Part shown: piece after piece, positions 19,369-27,337 of the stretch
Layout: each line of letters opens with the position of its first letter
How positions within the stretch are numbered: position 1 is the first letter of the stretch
Source of the DNA: Dyadobacter sp. CY261
Lineage (GTDB): Bacteria; Bacteroidota; Bacteroidia; Cytophagales; Spirosomataceae
Length of the DNA: 64,000 nt
Assembly: GCF_021440085.1 (NCBI RefSeq)
Contig: NZ_JAKCPW010000010.1
Coordinates: 285,107-349,106 of the forward strand
Direction of reading: 5' to 3'
Made by a program: the position numbers and the translations under genes
The notes under the pieces: model-generated
Seen by the model: only the letters and a program-made list of their open reading frames with translations
Databases searched by the model: none
What the model was told of the DNA's origin: nothing

Positions 19369-19938
19369 ATGAAAAAGCATCTCTCCATCCGTATCAGTCT
19401 GATTTTGCTCTTCTTCTGCAGCATTCTATTTACTATCTCTTGTGAAGGCCCCGATGGCGAGACGGGTCCTGCGGGGCCGGCCGGGCCACAAGGAGCCCAG
19501 GGTACGCAAGGCATCCAGGGAAAACCTGGCAATGCCAATGTGATCGCTTCCCCGTGGACCAAAGTCCCGGACTCGGCCTGGGTCGCCAACCGCGATTGTA
19601 CGTATTACCTGGTATCTGTGACCGACACACGACTTAACCGCAAGATGCTCGACAGTAGCCTTGTAATGGCCTACTACCGCAACTTTGGAAGAGAAAACAT
19701 TGTCTTCCCCCTGCCATCGGTAACCAATGAACTCAGCCTGGGCTTTTACATGGAATTTCTCAACAACCAGGGAAGGATCAACTTCGATCTCACTTTTTTC
19801 GAGCCCCGGAAAGAACCCATCGATTTCGATCTTGAATTCCGCTGGATCATCGTCCCACCTGATGCCGGTGGACGGATAAAAAAGGTTGACTGGACGGACT
19901 ACGAAGCGGTGCGCTCCGACCTCGGATTGGTGGATTGA
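19369..19938 (+). CDS. Collagen-like lipoprotein
   Basis: 189 residues with a lipoprotein signal (LLFFCSILFTISC). Immediately after the lipid-bearing Cys there is a short collagen-type Gly-X-Y run, beginning EGPDGETGPAGPAGPQG and continuing to GKPGN, about eight triplets. The remaining 140 residues are a beta-rich domain of unknown function. Such short collagen stalks on lipoproteins are frequent in Cytophagales. Divergently oriented from the phosphoesterase, with about 165 nt between the two start codons. No function can be assigned beyond a surface or periplasmic lipoprotein. Confidence 0.8.
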   Translation: MKKHLSIRISLILLFFCSILFTISCEGPDGETGPAGPAGPQGAQGTQGIQGKPGNANVIASPWTKVPDSAWVANRDCTYYLVSVTDTRLNRKMLDSSLVMAYYRNFGRENIVFPLPSVTNELSLGFYMEFLNNQGRINFDLTFFEPRKEPIDFDLEFRWIIVPPDAGGRIKKVDWTDYEAVRSDLGLVD

Positions 19939-20067
19939 CAACCCGACCGGCTTATCAAGAATCGGTATAAATCCAAATTTCTATCCATAACGCACAAAAA
20001 GTACTTCACCCATTGAATCCTGCCGGGAAGCTGCGTATGTTTGGAATAGACGCTACTAAGAAGGGAT

Positions 20068-20550
20068 ATGGTAAAGCAAAAAGTCTATCGAAAACACATA
20101 CAACTGACTGATTTTCAAGTTAAAAAATTATATGAACTCAGTGAGTTCGACGGAGTCGACCCGGCGGAACATGCCATGCGGGCGATCGACGCTTATTTGA
20201 AAAACAAAAAGACGGACGTACCGGCCAAAAGCCAGGCCCAGATCCGGACAAAAGTAAAAGATCAAAGCAACGATCCACAGATCGAAGGTGCGGTGTGGGT
20301 GTCGGGTACTGTAAACCAATACGAATTCTCGGCACTAATCCTCAAAACGCCTGCCAAAACAGGCATGGACAGGGGCCGGATCTCCAAACTGTCGATCTGG
20401 GACCCGGCCGTCAGGAAAGCCACCAACAATTTCATCGGCGCCTGCATCGTCAATTACGACCGCGGCTGGGACATCCGCCCAAGCCGTCGGGCCGAGATTT
20501 ATTACCATCCTGTGAAGGCGCTACTCGATCAGTATATTGCCGCGCAATAG
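20068..20550 (+). CDS. Unknown protein with RHH-like N-terminus
   Basis: 160 residues, no signal. The first 45 residues (HIQLTDFQVKKLYELSEF ... RAIDAYLK) have the spacing of a ribbon-helix-helix segment. The last 85 residues contain GAVWVSGTVNQYEFSALI, GRISKLSIWDP and NYDRGWDIRPSRRAEIYYHP. The GRISKL/YDRGWD pair resembles a small domain I remember from phage and mobile-element proteins (possibly DUF7678), but I cannot confirm this. A DNA-binding role would be inference. Stands alone between two unrelated genes. Confidence 0.6.
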   Translation: MVKQKVYRKHIQLTDFQVKKLYELSEFDGVDPAEHAMRAIDAYLKNKKTDVPAKSQAQIRTKVKDQSNDPQIEGAVWVSGTVNQYEFSALILKTPAKTGMDRGRISKLSIWDPAVRKATNNFIGACIVNYDRGWDIRPSRRAEIYYHPVKALLDQYIAAQ

Positions 20551-20629
20551 CGGCGAAGGCACTGAGCCGCTAAATAAGAAACTGATTTACAAATCGCTAG
20601 GCGCGATACCGACTGGTTAATTTTGGGGT

Positions 20630-21655
20630 ATGAAAACAATTACCCTCGCCAGTTGGTGCCTGCTCGCGCTCTACGCTGCGATCCTCGTCGGACTGCTGCT
20701 TTTCGGCCGGACAGGCACGTCCGATAACCGCATGGCCAGTGGCTATGTCATGTTGCTTTTTGTGCCGCTAGGCATTCTCGCGGTCATTAACCTGCTGCCC
20801 TTTCAGTTTACGCGGGTCATGGTGCTGGTGCTTTGCATTGCTCCGGTGGTCATGGGCACTTTGATGCTCATAGCCACTCCGATTGTAAGTAAGGTCCGAC
20901 AGGGGATTTGGGCACGGGAGGACGCTGCGCAGGAAAATGGTTCGTATTATTTTAGAGATAAGAACCTGCAAAAACTGGCTGCCGATATCGCCGTCCTTGA
21001 CAACCAAAAACTACGTACAGACCTTGAACAGTCGGAAGCGGAGCTGAATAAGACAGGCCGGGAGCAGATCACCCTGTTCGATTTCGCAGCTAAACAAGGG
21101 TTGAACGCAGACCCCGCGAAAATGGTCGAATGTTTTGAAATACTACTGAAAAGCGGTGCAAAGATCGACAACGGCGATCCTGCGCACACCCCTACCCATT
21201 TCCGCATACTGGAATATTCCCCATCCCTGCTAAAATGGTTCCTTGAAAACGGAGCCGATGCCGGCGCTCGGGAAGCCAGAACCCAACACCCCATTCTGTT
21301 TCTGGCCGTTTGCGGTGAAAATTCTGAACCTGCCCGGCCGTTGAAAATGGAAAGAGTGCGGATGCTCCTCGAACATGGGGCCGATCCCAATGCAAATGTC
21401 CCCAAACAGGACGACCTTACGATCGAATCGTCGATATTAATGACCGCTGCCGATATGGAGCTTTGGACCATATGCGAAATGCTGCTAGACTATGGTGCCG
21501 ACGCCGGTTACAGGACACCCGGAGGTTCTACAATCGCCGACAGGGTGAAATATCAGCTGCACCAGCACCATTTGTGGGGGAAAATGCCACCCGAAGACCT
21601 GACCCGGCTGGCAAAACGGCTCAACTTGCCCTTAACATCAGAAACGCTACAATAA
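20630..21655 (+). CDS. Membrane protein with ankyrin-repeat domain
   Basis: 341 residues. Three hydrophobic segments lie in the first 90 residues (WCLLALYAAILVGLLLF, YVMLLFVPLGILAVIN, VLVLCIAPVVMGTLMLIA). A soluble domain with ankyrin-type helix pairs follows: CFEILLKSGAKIDNGD, LLKWFLENGADAGARE, RVRMLLEHGADPNANV and ICEMLLDYGADAGYRT. It is probably an inner-membrane protein with a cytoplasmic or periplasmic ankyrin scaffold, partner unknown. Its 3' end overlaps a small minus-strand gene by 35 nt in convergent orientation. Confidence 0.75.
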   Translation: MKTITLASWCLLALYAAILVGLLLFGRTGTSDNRMASGYVMLLFVPLGILAVINLLPFQFTRVMVLVLCIAPVVMGTLMLIATPIVSKVRQGIWAREDAAQENGSYYFRDKNLQKLAADIAVLDNQKLRTDLEQSEAELNKTGREQITLFDFAAKQGLNADPAKMVECFEILLKSGAKIDNGDPAHTPTHFRILEYSPSLLKWFLENGADAGAREARTQHPILFLAVCGENSEPARPLKMERVRMLLEHGADPNANVPKQDDLTIESSILMTAADMELWTICEMLLDYGADAGYRTPGGSTIADRVKYQLHQHHLWGKMPPEDLTRLAKRLNLPLTSETLQ

Positions 21656-21821
21656 ATGCAAAAATGGCTGCAATGGGGCCAAGCACAAAGGCTGTGGTCA
21701 CACTCGCTTCCATGGACTTGTCGTGGGTGTTGGACGACAATTTCGTGATCAGAAAATATCCCCCGGCTGCAACCAGATACGCCGCGATTGCAATAAGCAG
21801 GGAGAGAAGGAAAATTTTCAT
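21621..21821 (-). CDS. Small two-helix membrane protein
   Basis: 66 residues beginning MKIFLLSLLIAIAAYLVAAGG, with a second hydrophobic helix TAFVLGPIAAIFAFIVAF near the C-terminus and a short polar turn between. The longer minus-strand frame reaching 22061 is not used: its extra 80 residues are only the complement of the kinase-like gene. The hydrophobic pattern and the Met placement argue for a real gene. Function unknown. It is convergent with the ankyrin gene and overlaps its end. Confidence 0.65.
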   Translation of the reverse strand: MKIFLLSLLIAIAAYLVAAGGYFLITKLSSNTHDKSMEASVTTAFVLGPIAAIFAFIVAFLMLRAS

Positions 21822-21894
21822 GAGGAGTAAGTGTAGGTTATCCGGAACCCGGCACCTAAATTTACTAATCCACCCACTATGGAATATTGTTTCG

Positions 21895-22440
21895 ATGATG
21901 ATCAAAGACCTCTCCGACCTTTCCAACCTCAACAACAACAGCCCGTTTGAAAAAGTACAACTCAGTGACATTGTGGCCGACGTCACCACCCAGCTGCTGC
22001 CACACATCGAACGCCGGAACATTGTTTTACAAACCGGGCCACTGCCCGCCGTGCAAGCCATACCCGAGCAAATAGAGCAACTCTTTTACCAGCTCATGCA
22101 CAACGCCGTCAAGTTCGCAGGCCACGAACAGCCTCCGCGTATCAGCATTTCCGCCCAGGAACTGGCATTACATGAAATTGAGGACCTGCTGCCTGAACCA
22201 CTACAAATGACTTATGCGCAGATCAGGGTCGAAGACAATGGAATTGGGATCGACGATACACAACTGGAAAAAGTATTCGATATATTCGCACGGTTGCCAA
22301 CCGGGAATTTCAAACAGGGTGAAGGGGTAGGGCTGGCCTATTGCCGTAAGATCGTACGTAACCATAAGGGTATCATTAAAGCCGAGCCCAATCCCGGAAA
22401 AGGCACAACATTTGTGGTTACGCTGCCATTACCCAACTAA
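21895..22440 (+). CDS. Stand-alone histidine-kinase-type ATPase (HATPase_c) fragment
   Basis: 181 residues from MMIKDLSDLSNLNN. The frame extends upstream, but that part is the complement of the small membrane gene and shows no protein-like character. All ATP-binding boxes of sensor kinases are present: N box (QLFYQLMHNAVKFAG), G1 (VEDNGIGIDD), F box (VFDIFARLP) and G2 (GEGVGLAYCRKIV). The dimerization/His-acceptor (HisKA) domain and any sensor domain are missing. The first residues resemble the linker that normally follows the phospho-acceptor helix. It is either a 5'-truncated phytochrome-type kinase or a solo ATPase. The gap to exonuclease III is 12 nt. Confidence 0.7.
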   Translation: MMIKDLSDLSNLNNNSPFEKVQLSDIVADVTTQLLPHIERRNIVLQTGPLPAVQAIPEQIEQLFYQLMHNAVKFAGHEQPPRISISAQELALHEIEDLLPEPLQMTYAQIRVEDNGIGIDDTQLEKVFDIFARLPTGNFKQGEGVGLAYCRKIVRNHKGIIKAEPNPGKGTTFVVTLPLPN

Positions 22441-22452
22441 AAGCCTTATCAC

Positions 22453-23226
22453 ATGAAAGTAGCTACCTATAATGTCAATGGTGTGAACGGTCGCCTGCCT
22501 GTGTTGCTTCGCTGGCTGACCGAGACAACACCCGATATTGTGTGTTTACAGGAATTGAAAGCGCCGCAGGAAAAATTCCCGGAGCAGGCCATTATCGACG
22601 CTGGTTATAAAGCAATCTGGCACGGGCAGAAGAGCTGGAACGGCGTAGCGATACTTTCGCGCGGTGAAATGCCCCGGGAAATACGCCGCATTCTCCCAGG
22701 CGACCCTGAAGATACCCACAGCCGGTATATTGAGGCGGAAATTGGCGGACTGACGATCGGCGGGCTATACCTGCCCAATGGCAACCCGGCACCAGGGCCC
22801 AAGTTTGATTATAAGCTAAAATGGTTCGACCGGCTCATTGCCCATGCCGAAGGTCTGCTGGCGGCCGGAAAACCCACACTGCTCACAGGGGACTTCAACG
22901 TAATGCCGACCGAAATGGACGTGTATAAGCCCGAAAATTGGGTCGATGACGCGCTTTTCCGCCCGGAAACCCGCGCTGCTTTCGCAGCACTCGCCGCCCA
23001 GGGATGGACCGACGCTCTTCGCACGCTCAATCCGAACGAAAAAATTTACACTTTCTGGGATTACTTCCGCAATGCGTTCGCGCGCAACGCCGGCCTTCGT
23101 ATCGACCATTTTCTGCTTAGCCCGCAACTTGCTCCCAGGCTCGTGGCAGCGGGTGTAGACAGGGAAGTACGCGGCTGGGAAAAAACCAGTGATCACGCGC
23201 CTGTCTGGATCGAATTAAAAGATTAA
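22453..23226 (+). CDS. xth: Exodeoxyribonuclease III
   Basis: 257 residues, the normal length. The exonuclease III/AP-endonuclease catalytic set is visible: ATYNVNGVNGR at the start, VCLQELKAP (metal-binding Glu), GLYLPNG, LLTGDFNVMP (Asp/Asn), LRIDHFLLS and EKTSDHAPVWIEL (catalytic Asp-His). It removes nucleotides 3' to 5' from duplex DNA and cuts at abasic sites in base excision repair, in the cytoplasm. It follows the kinase-like fragment by 12 nt and precedes a small membrane protein gene by 9 nt, so it may be in one transcript with both. Confidence 0.93.
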   Translation: MKVATYNVNGVNGRLPVLLRWLTETTPDIVCLQELKAPQEKFPEQAIIDAGYKAIWHGQKSWNGVAILSRGEMPREIRRILPGDPEDTHSRYIEAEIGGLTIGGLYLPNGNPAPGPKFDYKLKWFDRLIAHAEGLLAAGKPTLLTGDFNVMPTEMDVYKPENWVDDALFRPETRAAFAALAAQGWTDALRTLNPNEKIYTFWDYFRNAFARNAGLRIDHFLLSPQLAPRLVAAGVDREVRGWEKTSDHAPVWIELKD

Positions 23227-23235
23227 AACCTCCTT

Positions 23236-23484
23236 ATGAAAACAATCGTTTACGGATGTATGCTGGTAGATGCCATTACGGCATTGTTCCTGGTTTTTAC
23301 ACTTTTCAGCAGCGGGCAGGATTCCGCGGGAAAAGGAATGGTCTTCCTGCCGATCCTGGCGCTGATCGCGTGTGCAGTCGGGGCGTATTTCCTGCTTGGA
23401 GCCGGGCATGCGGGCTGGGCACTCACCGTAAGCGGATTTCCGGTGATCATCATCGCTTATCTGGCATTTATCAGTTTTACCTGA
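23236..23484 (+). CDS. Small membrane protein
   Basis: 82 residues with three hydrophobic stretches: YGCMLVDAITALFLVFTLF, VFLPILALIACAVGAYFLLG and WALTVSGFPVIIIAYLAF. It starts nine bases after the exonuclease III stop. No recognizable family and no polar domain; an integral inner-membrane protein of unknown role. Confidence 0.65.
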   Translation: MKTIVYGCMLVDAITALFLVFTLFSSGQDSAGKGMVFLPILALIACAVGAYFLLGAGHAGWALTVSGFPVIIIAYLAFISFT

Positions 23485-23558
23485 GTAATAGTGGGCATAC
23501 AGGCGCGTAGATTGCAGCCCGCAGTTCCTTCTTGGAATAACACTTCCAATAACTCGCC

Positions 23559-24278
23559 ATGAAAACCATGATTGTCCGGACATTCCTCGCAGTACTGGCA
23601 TGCTACCCCTTTCTGGCCCAGGCACAGGTGCCCAAAGTTTTCAAAGTAAAGGCCGGCGAGTATCCCGACAAGGTTATTCCTTATGCCGACCGGTACCAGT
23701 TCAGCGAATTTGTGCCAGGCAAAGCGGAGTTCATCGATGGCCGCAGCTCCCAGGCCCGTTTTAACTACAACTATATCGGCGGACATATCCTTTTTATAGA
23801 TGTAAAACGGGATACGCTTGAAATCATAGACCAGGCGTTACTAAAACAAATAACGGTTGGAGAAAAGTCGTACCGGTTCGATAAACGCTTTGGTTACAGC
23901 GAAATAGTCGCAACATTCGACAGGGCGAGTCTTGGAAAGCGCCAGGTACTGGCCAGGATAGGAACCGAAAAGGGTGGTCCTTACGGCATTTCTTACACAG
24001 CTTCATCGGTTACGACCTACCGCTCCTATTCCAGCGACCAGGCTGCGACCAGCAAGAAACTGAATCTCAACGCAGAAGGCGTCTTTACCTATCGCACAGG
24101 CCATTACCTGATCGACAATAATAACCGTTTCTATATCCCTACACCCGGAAGTATCCGGAAACTTTACCCCGCGAACAAGAAGCAGATCGATCGGTATCTG
24201 AAAGAAAATCCGGTCGACTTCGGCAAAGAGCAAGATCTGCTGCGGCTGTTGGCCCATTGCAGCAGCTTACCAAAGTAG
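23559..24278 (+). CDS. Secreted protein of unknown function
   Basis: 239 residues with a signal peptide (MIVRTFLAVLACYPFLAQAQ). The mature part is beta-rich near the N-terminus (VFKVKAGEYPDKVIPYADRYQFSEF is one stretch read across two strands) and ends in a basic helical tail (KKQIDRYLKENPVDF). No catalytic pattern recognized. Similar periplasmic proteins are common in Cytophagales. It is followed 65 nt later by the PD40 lipoprotein. Confidence 0.65.
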   Translation: MKTMIVRTFLAVLACYPFLAQAQVPKVFKVKAGEYPDKVIPYADRYQFSEFVPGKAEFIDGRSSQARFNYNYIGGHILFIDVKRDTLEIIDQALLKQITVGEKSYRFDKRFGYSEIVATFDRASLGKRQVLARIGTEKGGPYGISYTASSVTTYRSYSSDQAATSKKLNLNAEGVFTYRTGHYLIDNNNRFYIPTPGSIRKLYPANKKQIDRYLKENPVDFGKEQDLLRLLAHCSSLPK

Positions 24279-24343
24279 TTTCACTGCAACGTTTCAAGGT
24301 AATTTTGTGTCTCAGCGTATACAAGCTCTTAACCAATGCGCAT

Positions 24344-25339
24344 ATGAGAAAATTCACGCCCGTTATCGTCCTGTTTCTCGTGTTCAGCTGCTGGCCGCCA
24401 GGTATGGATCCCGACAAGAAAGACGGCAAATTCCTTTCCGAGGTCGTGAATCTGGAAGAGATCAACTCGGAATTTGATGACTACAATTCGGACCTGCCGA
24501 GCAACCGCCACGGACAATTCCGGCTGGTATTTTCATCGAGACGCGAGAGAAAAGATGTCCTTAACCTCGTGTACATGCCTGCGTATCTGGAATATGACAA
24601 GCGGTTGAACCTAAAAAAAGGTAGTAACTCGTCCGGAACTTATATGGGTGTTTACAACAACGCGCAGCATGTGATCAATAAGGTCAATGGGAATTTCAAT
24701 GTGTATGGCCCTCGGATGTTATCCCTCCACGACGATTTACACAATTACGACGGCGAAGACGACCTTTTTCTGTTTTATGCCGACGACGCTTCCGGCAAGA
24801 TGGACATCAAATATACAAAGCAAGGCACATCCGATCCCGAGCCAGTCAAATACCTCAATTCCAGCGCGAACGATGCCTACCCGACCTTTTCCAACATGAG
24901 CGACCGTATATACTTTTGCTCTGACCGCGACGGCAATTTCGATATCTATGAAGTAAAAATCCCACGGGAAGAGCAGGAAAAAATTACGCTGGAAAGCCTG
25001 ATCAACCCGGCGAAGTATGAGCTGAGGAAAGTGGAAGAACTTTCAGGGCCCCATAACGACAAATGTCCGTATATGGTAGAGGACCTGATGGTGTTCGTTT
25101 CGGACCGTCCGGGCGGGCAAGGTGGTGAAGATATTTATTACTCTGAATATGCAGACGGCAAATGGTCGACACCCATCAATGCAGGTCCCAGAATAAACAC
25201 CGCATATAACGAATACCGGCCTATCCTGTCACGGGGGTACAACTTCACCTATCCATTAATGATCTTTTCGTCCAACCGTCCCGGTGGCAAGGGAGGTTAC
25301 GACCTCCACATGACCGGCCTGAAACAAAACTGGTACTAA
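24344..25339 (+). CDS. PD40 beta-propeller lipoprotein
   Basis: 331 residues from MRKFTPVIVLFLVFSC, whose final Cys is the likely lipidation site. An upstream in-frame Met would place 29 residues before the signal. PD40/TolB-like propeller repeats are visible: RIYFCSDRDGNFDIYEV, LMVFVSDRPGGQGGEDIYY and LMIFSSNRPGGKGGYDLH. In Bacteroidota this fold occurs in OmpA-linked and peptidoglycan-associated proteins, but no OmpA domain is present here. Probably a periplasmic binding or scaffold lipoprotein; ligand unknown. Confidence 0.75.
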   Translation: MRKFTPVIVLFLVFSCWPPGMDPDKKDGKFLSEVVNLEEINSEFDDYNSDLPSNRHGQFRLVFSSRRERKDVLNLVYMPAYLEYDKRLNLKKGSNSSGTYMGVYNNAQHVINKVNGNFNVYGPRMLSLHDDLHNYDGEDDLFLFYADDASGKMDIKYTKQGTSDPEPVKYLNSSANDAYPTFSNMSDRIYFCSDRDGNFDIYEVKIPREEQEKITLESLINPAKYELRKVEELSGPHNDKCPYMVEDLMVFVSDRPGGQGGEDIYYSEYADGKWSTPINAGPRINTAYNEYRPILSRGYNFTYPLMIFSSNRPGGKGGYDLHMTGLKQNWY

Positions 25340-25377
25340 ACCGGCCATTACCAGTTTATAAAGCCATTACCCTCGCT

Positions 25378-25398
25378 TGTCCGGCAGAAAGCCGGACA
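25378..25398. terminator. Hairpin between convergent genes
   Basis: TGTCCGGC and GCCGGACA form a perfect 8-bp stem around AGAAA. It sits in the 240-nt gap between the PD40 lipoprotein gene and the convergent ABC exporter genes. No clear T-run follows on either strand, so function as a terminator is likely but not certain. Confidence 0.45.
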
Positions 25399-25579
25399 GG
25401 CCAAAAACGCCGGTGCGGCGGGTATCCAGGCAGGAAAAAGGAAGGTGCCGGCATTGCGAGCCATGATTCGTCCATCATTTTATTTGAACGTATAACTAGG
25501 GAAGTTAGTGACATGGACTTTGAGAGCTGTCCCATATTGCCGAAGAAAATCTCCGCTGGTGCTCATCCGCCTGTAACAC

Positions 25580-27337
25580 CTAGCTTGCCCTATTCCCTTT
25601 CAACAACATCGCCATCGCATCGTCCAGGGACCCGGCGCGGTTTACTTCGCCGGAGTTGACGAAGAAGATTTCGTCGGCGCTTTCGATGGTATTCAGGCGA
25701 TGGGCAATGATCACTTGCGTGGTGGATTCGGGGAGTTGTTTCAGGATATTGCCCAGCAGTTTTTCGGTGACGGTATCGATGTTGGCAGTGGCTTCATCGA
25801 GGATAAGAAGCTCGGGGCTGCGGAGGACTGCCCGCATGAATGCGATGAGCTGTTTTTGGCCGAGGCTCGTGCTATCGCTCGTGGCGGATACCTTGGTTTC
25901 AAGCCCGTCTTCAAAAAGGGCCAGTATCTCACCCAGATTTGCACCGCGGATTACCTCTTCCAGCTTCTCATTGGAATACTCCTCCAACCGCTCGTTGCCG
26001 TAAAGGATGTTGTCCCGGATGGTGCCCGTGAAAAGGAATGGCTCCTGTAAAATGAAACCGATTTTTTGCGTCCGTTCTTCCGGCGTGTAGGTGCGTATGT
26101 CTCGGCCGTCGAGCAGGACAGATCCTTCACGCGGGTCGTACAGGCGAGCTATGAGCGAGGCTGTGGTGGTTTTACCGCCACCGGTCGGGCCGATTAGCGC
26201 GTATATTTTCCCGCGTTCGAGTTTAAAATTGACCTGATGCAGGATTTCCCGGCTGTCGTATCCGAACCGCACGTCGCGGAATTCCAGTAACGCGGCATCG
26301 GTTTCAGGGACTGTTGCTGCCACCGGAACCAGGTCGGTTTCAAGGGCCAGGATTTGCGAAACGCGGTCCCAGCCCGCCATGGCCACCTGAAAACTCGTCC
26401 ACAATGCCGCCAGTTGTCGCAGCGGGTTGTAAAAATTGACCGCATAAGCGATATAGCTCACCAGCAACCCGATACTGAATTCTCCGATGCTGATCAGGTA
26501 GATACCATACGTCAGCACGACAAGCTGCGCGACATTGGAAAAAAAAGAATACGTTGGCAGGAAAATATTGTTGGCCAGGCCGGCCCGGATTGCCGTCCGG
26601 TAATTTTCAAGGTTTGCTATTTGAAACCGTTGCCGGAAATAATCACGCCGGTTAAATGCGATCACCACCTTGAAGTTGTTCAGACTTTCCTGGATTTCGG
26701 CGCTCAACGCACCGGTACTTTTCAGGTTTTTGGCATTGGCAGCTTTTACCCATGGCGAAAGCAACAGCGTAAAAACCAGGATAACCATCGCAGGAGCCAA
26801 TGCCGCCGCACCCAGTTTGATATTAATGACCAACAAAAAAATCCCGGCACCCAACATTGTGAAAATGCTGCCGATGAATTGCATAAGCGATTGCGAGAAG
26901 AACTGGTTCAGCTTGTCGGTATCGTTATTGACGCGGGATATCAGGTCTCCGGCTTTGTTCTGGTTAAAGAATGCGACGGGTAATTGCTGTAATTTGTTAA
27001 AAATCGCGTTACGAAGCGTAAACAACAACCGCTGTCCTACCCCGCCCATAAGTTTGGTCTGCTGGTAAGCTGTGACAAGCCCGAGCAGGTACATAGCCAG
27101 CAAAATGCCTCCGAAAACGAGCAAACCGTGAAACTGTTTGGTCACTACATAACGGTCGATCGCGTGACCGATCAGGTAGGGACCGACCAGGTTCACGGTC
27201 GTATTCAGCGTAATGGCCCCGATCGCCAGCGCGAGATTGCCCCGTTCGTGGGAAATCAAGGTTAGCAACTTTCCCAACGCTTTGATTGTAGAGGTTTTCT
27301 GCTGCTCCTCCGAAAGTTTGTTAAGATCGTAGTTCAT
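25580..27337 (-). CDS. ABC exporter half, consensus-site subunit (MdlB-like)
   Basis: About 585 residues from MNYDLNKLSEEQQK; an earlier Met 13 codons upstream lies deeper in the previous gene. The N-terminal six-helix exporter membrane domain (type IV ABC) is followed by an ATPase domain with Walker A GPTGGGKTTTAS, Q-loop QEPFLFTGTIRDNILYG, Walker B LLILDEATANID with the catalytic Glu, and H-loop IIAHRLNT. The signature loop is changed (TSLGQKQL in place of LSGGQ). Together with the partner's intact signature and changed Walker B this is the classic asymmetric heterodimer. The 5' end overlaps the partner gene by 17 nt. Substrate not deducible: drug, lipid or peptide. Confidence 0.88.
   Translation of the reverse strand: MNYDLNKLSEEQQKTSTIKALGKLLTLISHERGNLALAIGAITLNTTVNLVGPYLIGHAIDRYVVTKQFHGLLVFGGILLAMYLLGLVTAYQQTKLMGGVGQRLLFTLRNAIFNKLQQLPVAFFNQNKAGDLISRVNNDTDKLNQFFSQSLMQFIGSIFTMLGAGIFLLVINIKLGAAALAPAMVILVFTLLLSPWVKAANAKNLKSTGALSAEIQESLNNFKVVIAFNRRDYFRQRFQIANLENYRTAIRAGLANNIFLPTYSFFSNVAQLVVLTYGIYLISIGEFSIGLLVSYIAYAVNFYNPLRQLAALWTSFQVAMAGWDRVSQILALETDLVPVAATVPETDAALLEFRDVRFGYDSREILHQVNFKLERGKIYALIGPTGGGKTTTASLIARLYDPREGSVLLDGRDIRTYTPEERTQKIGFILQEPFLFTGTIRDNILYGNERLEEYSNEKLEEVIRGANLGEILALFEDGLETKVSATSDSTSLGQKQLIAFMRAVLRSPELLILDEATANIDTVTEKLLGNILKQLPESTTQVIIAHRLNTIESADEIFFVNSGEVNRAGSLDDAMAMLLKGNRAS

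Noticed and set aside
21463..21894. Long N-terminal extension of the kinase-like gene
   Set aside because: The extension has no protein-like pattern, runs through the end of the ankyrin gene and is the complement of a plausible small membrane protein gene.
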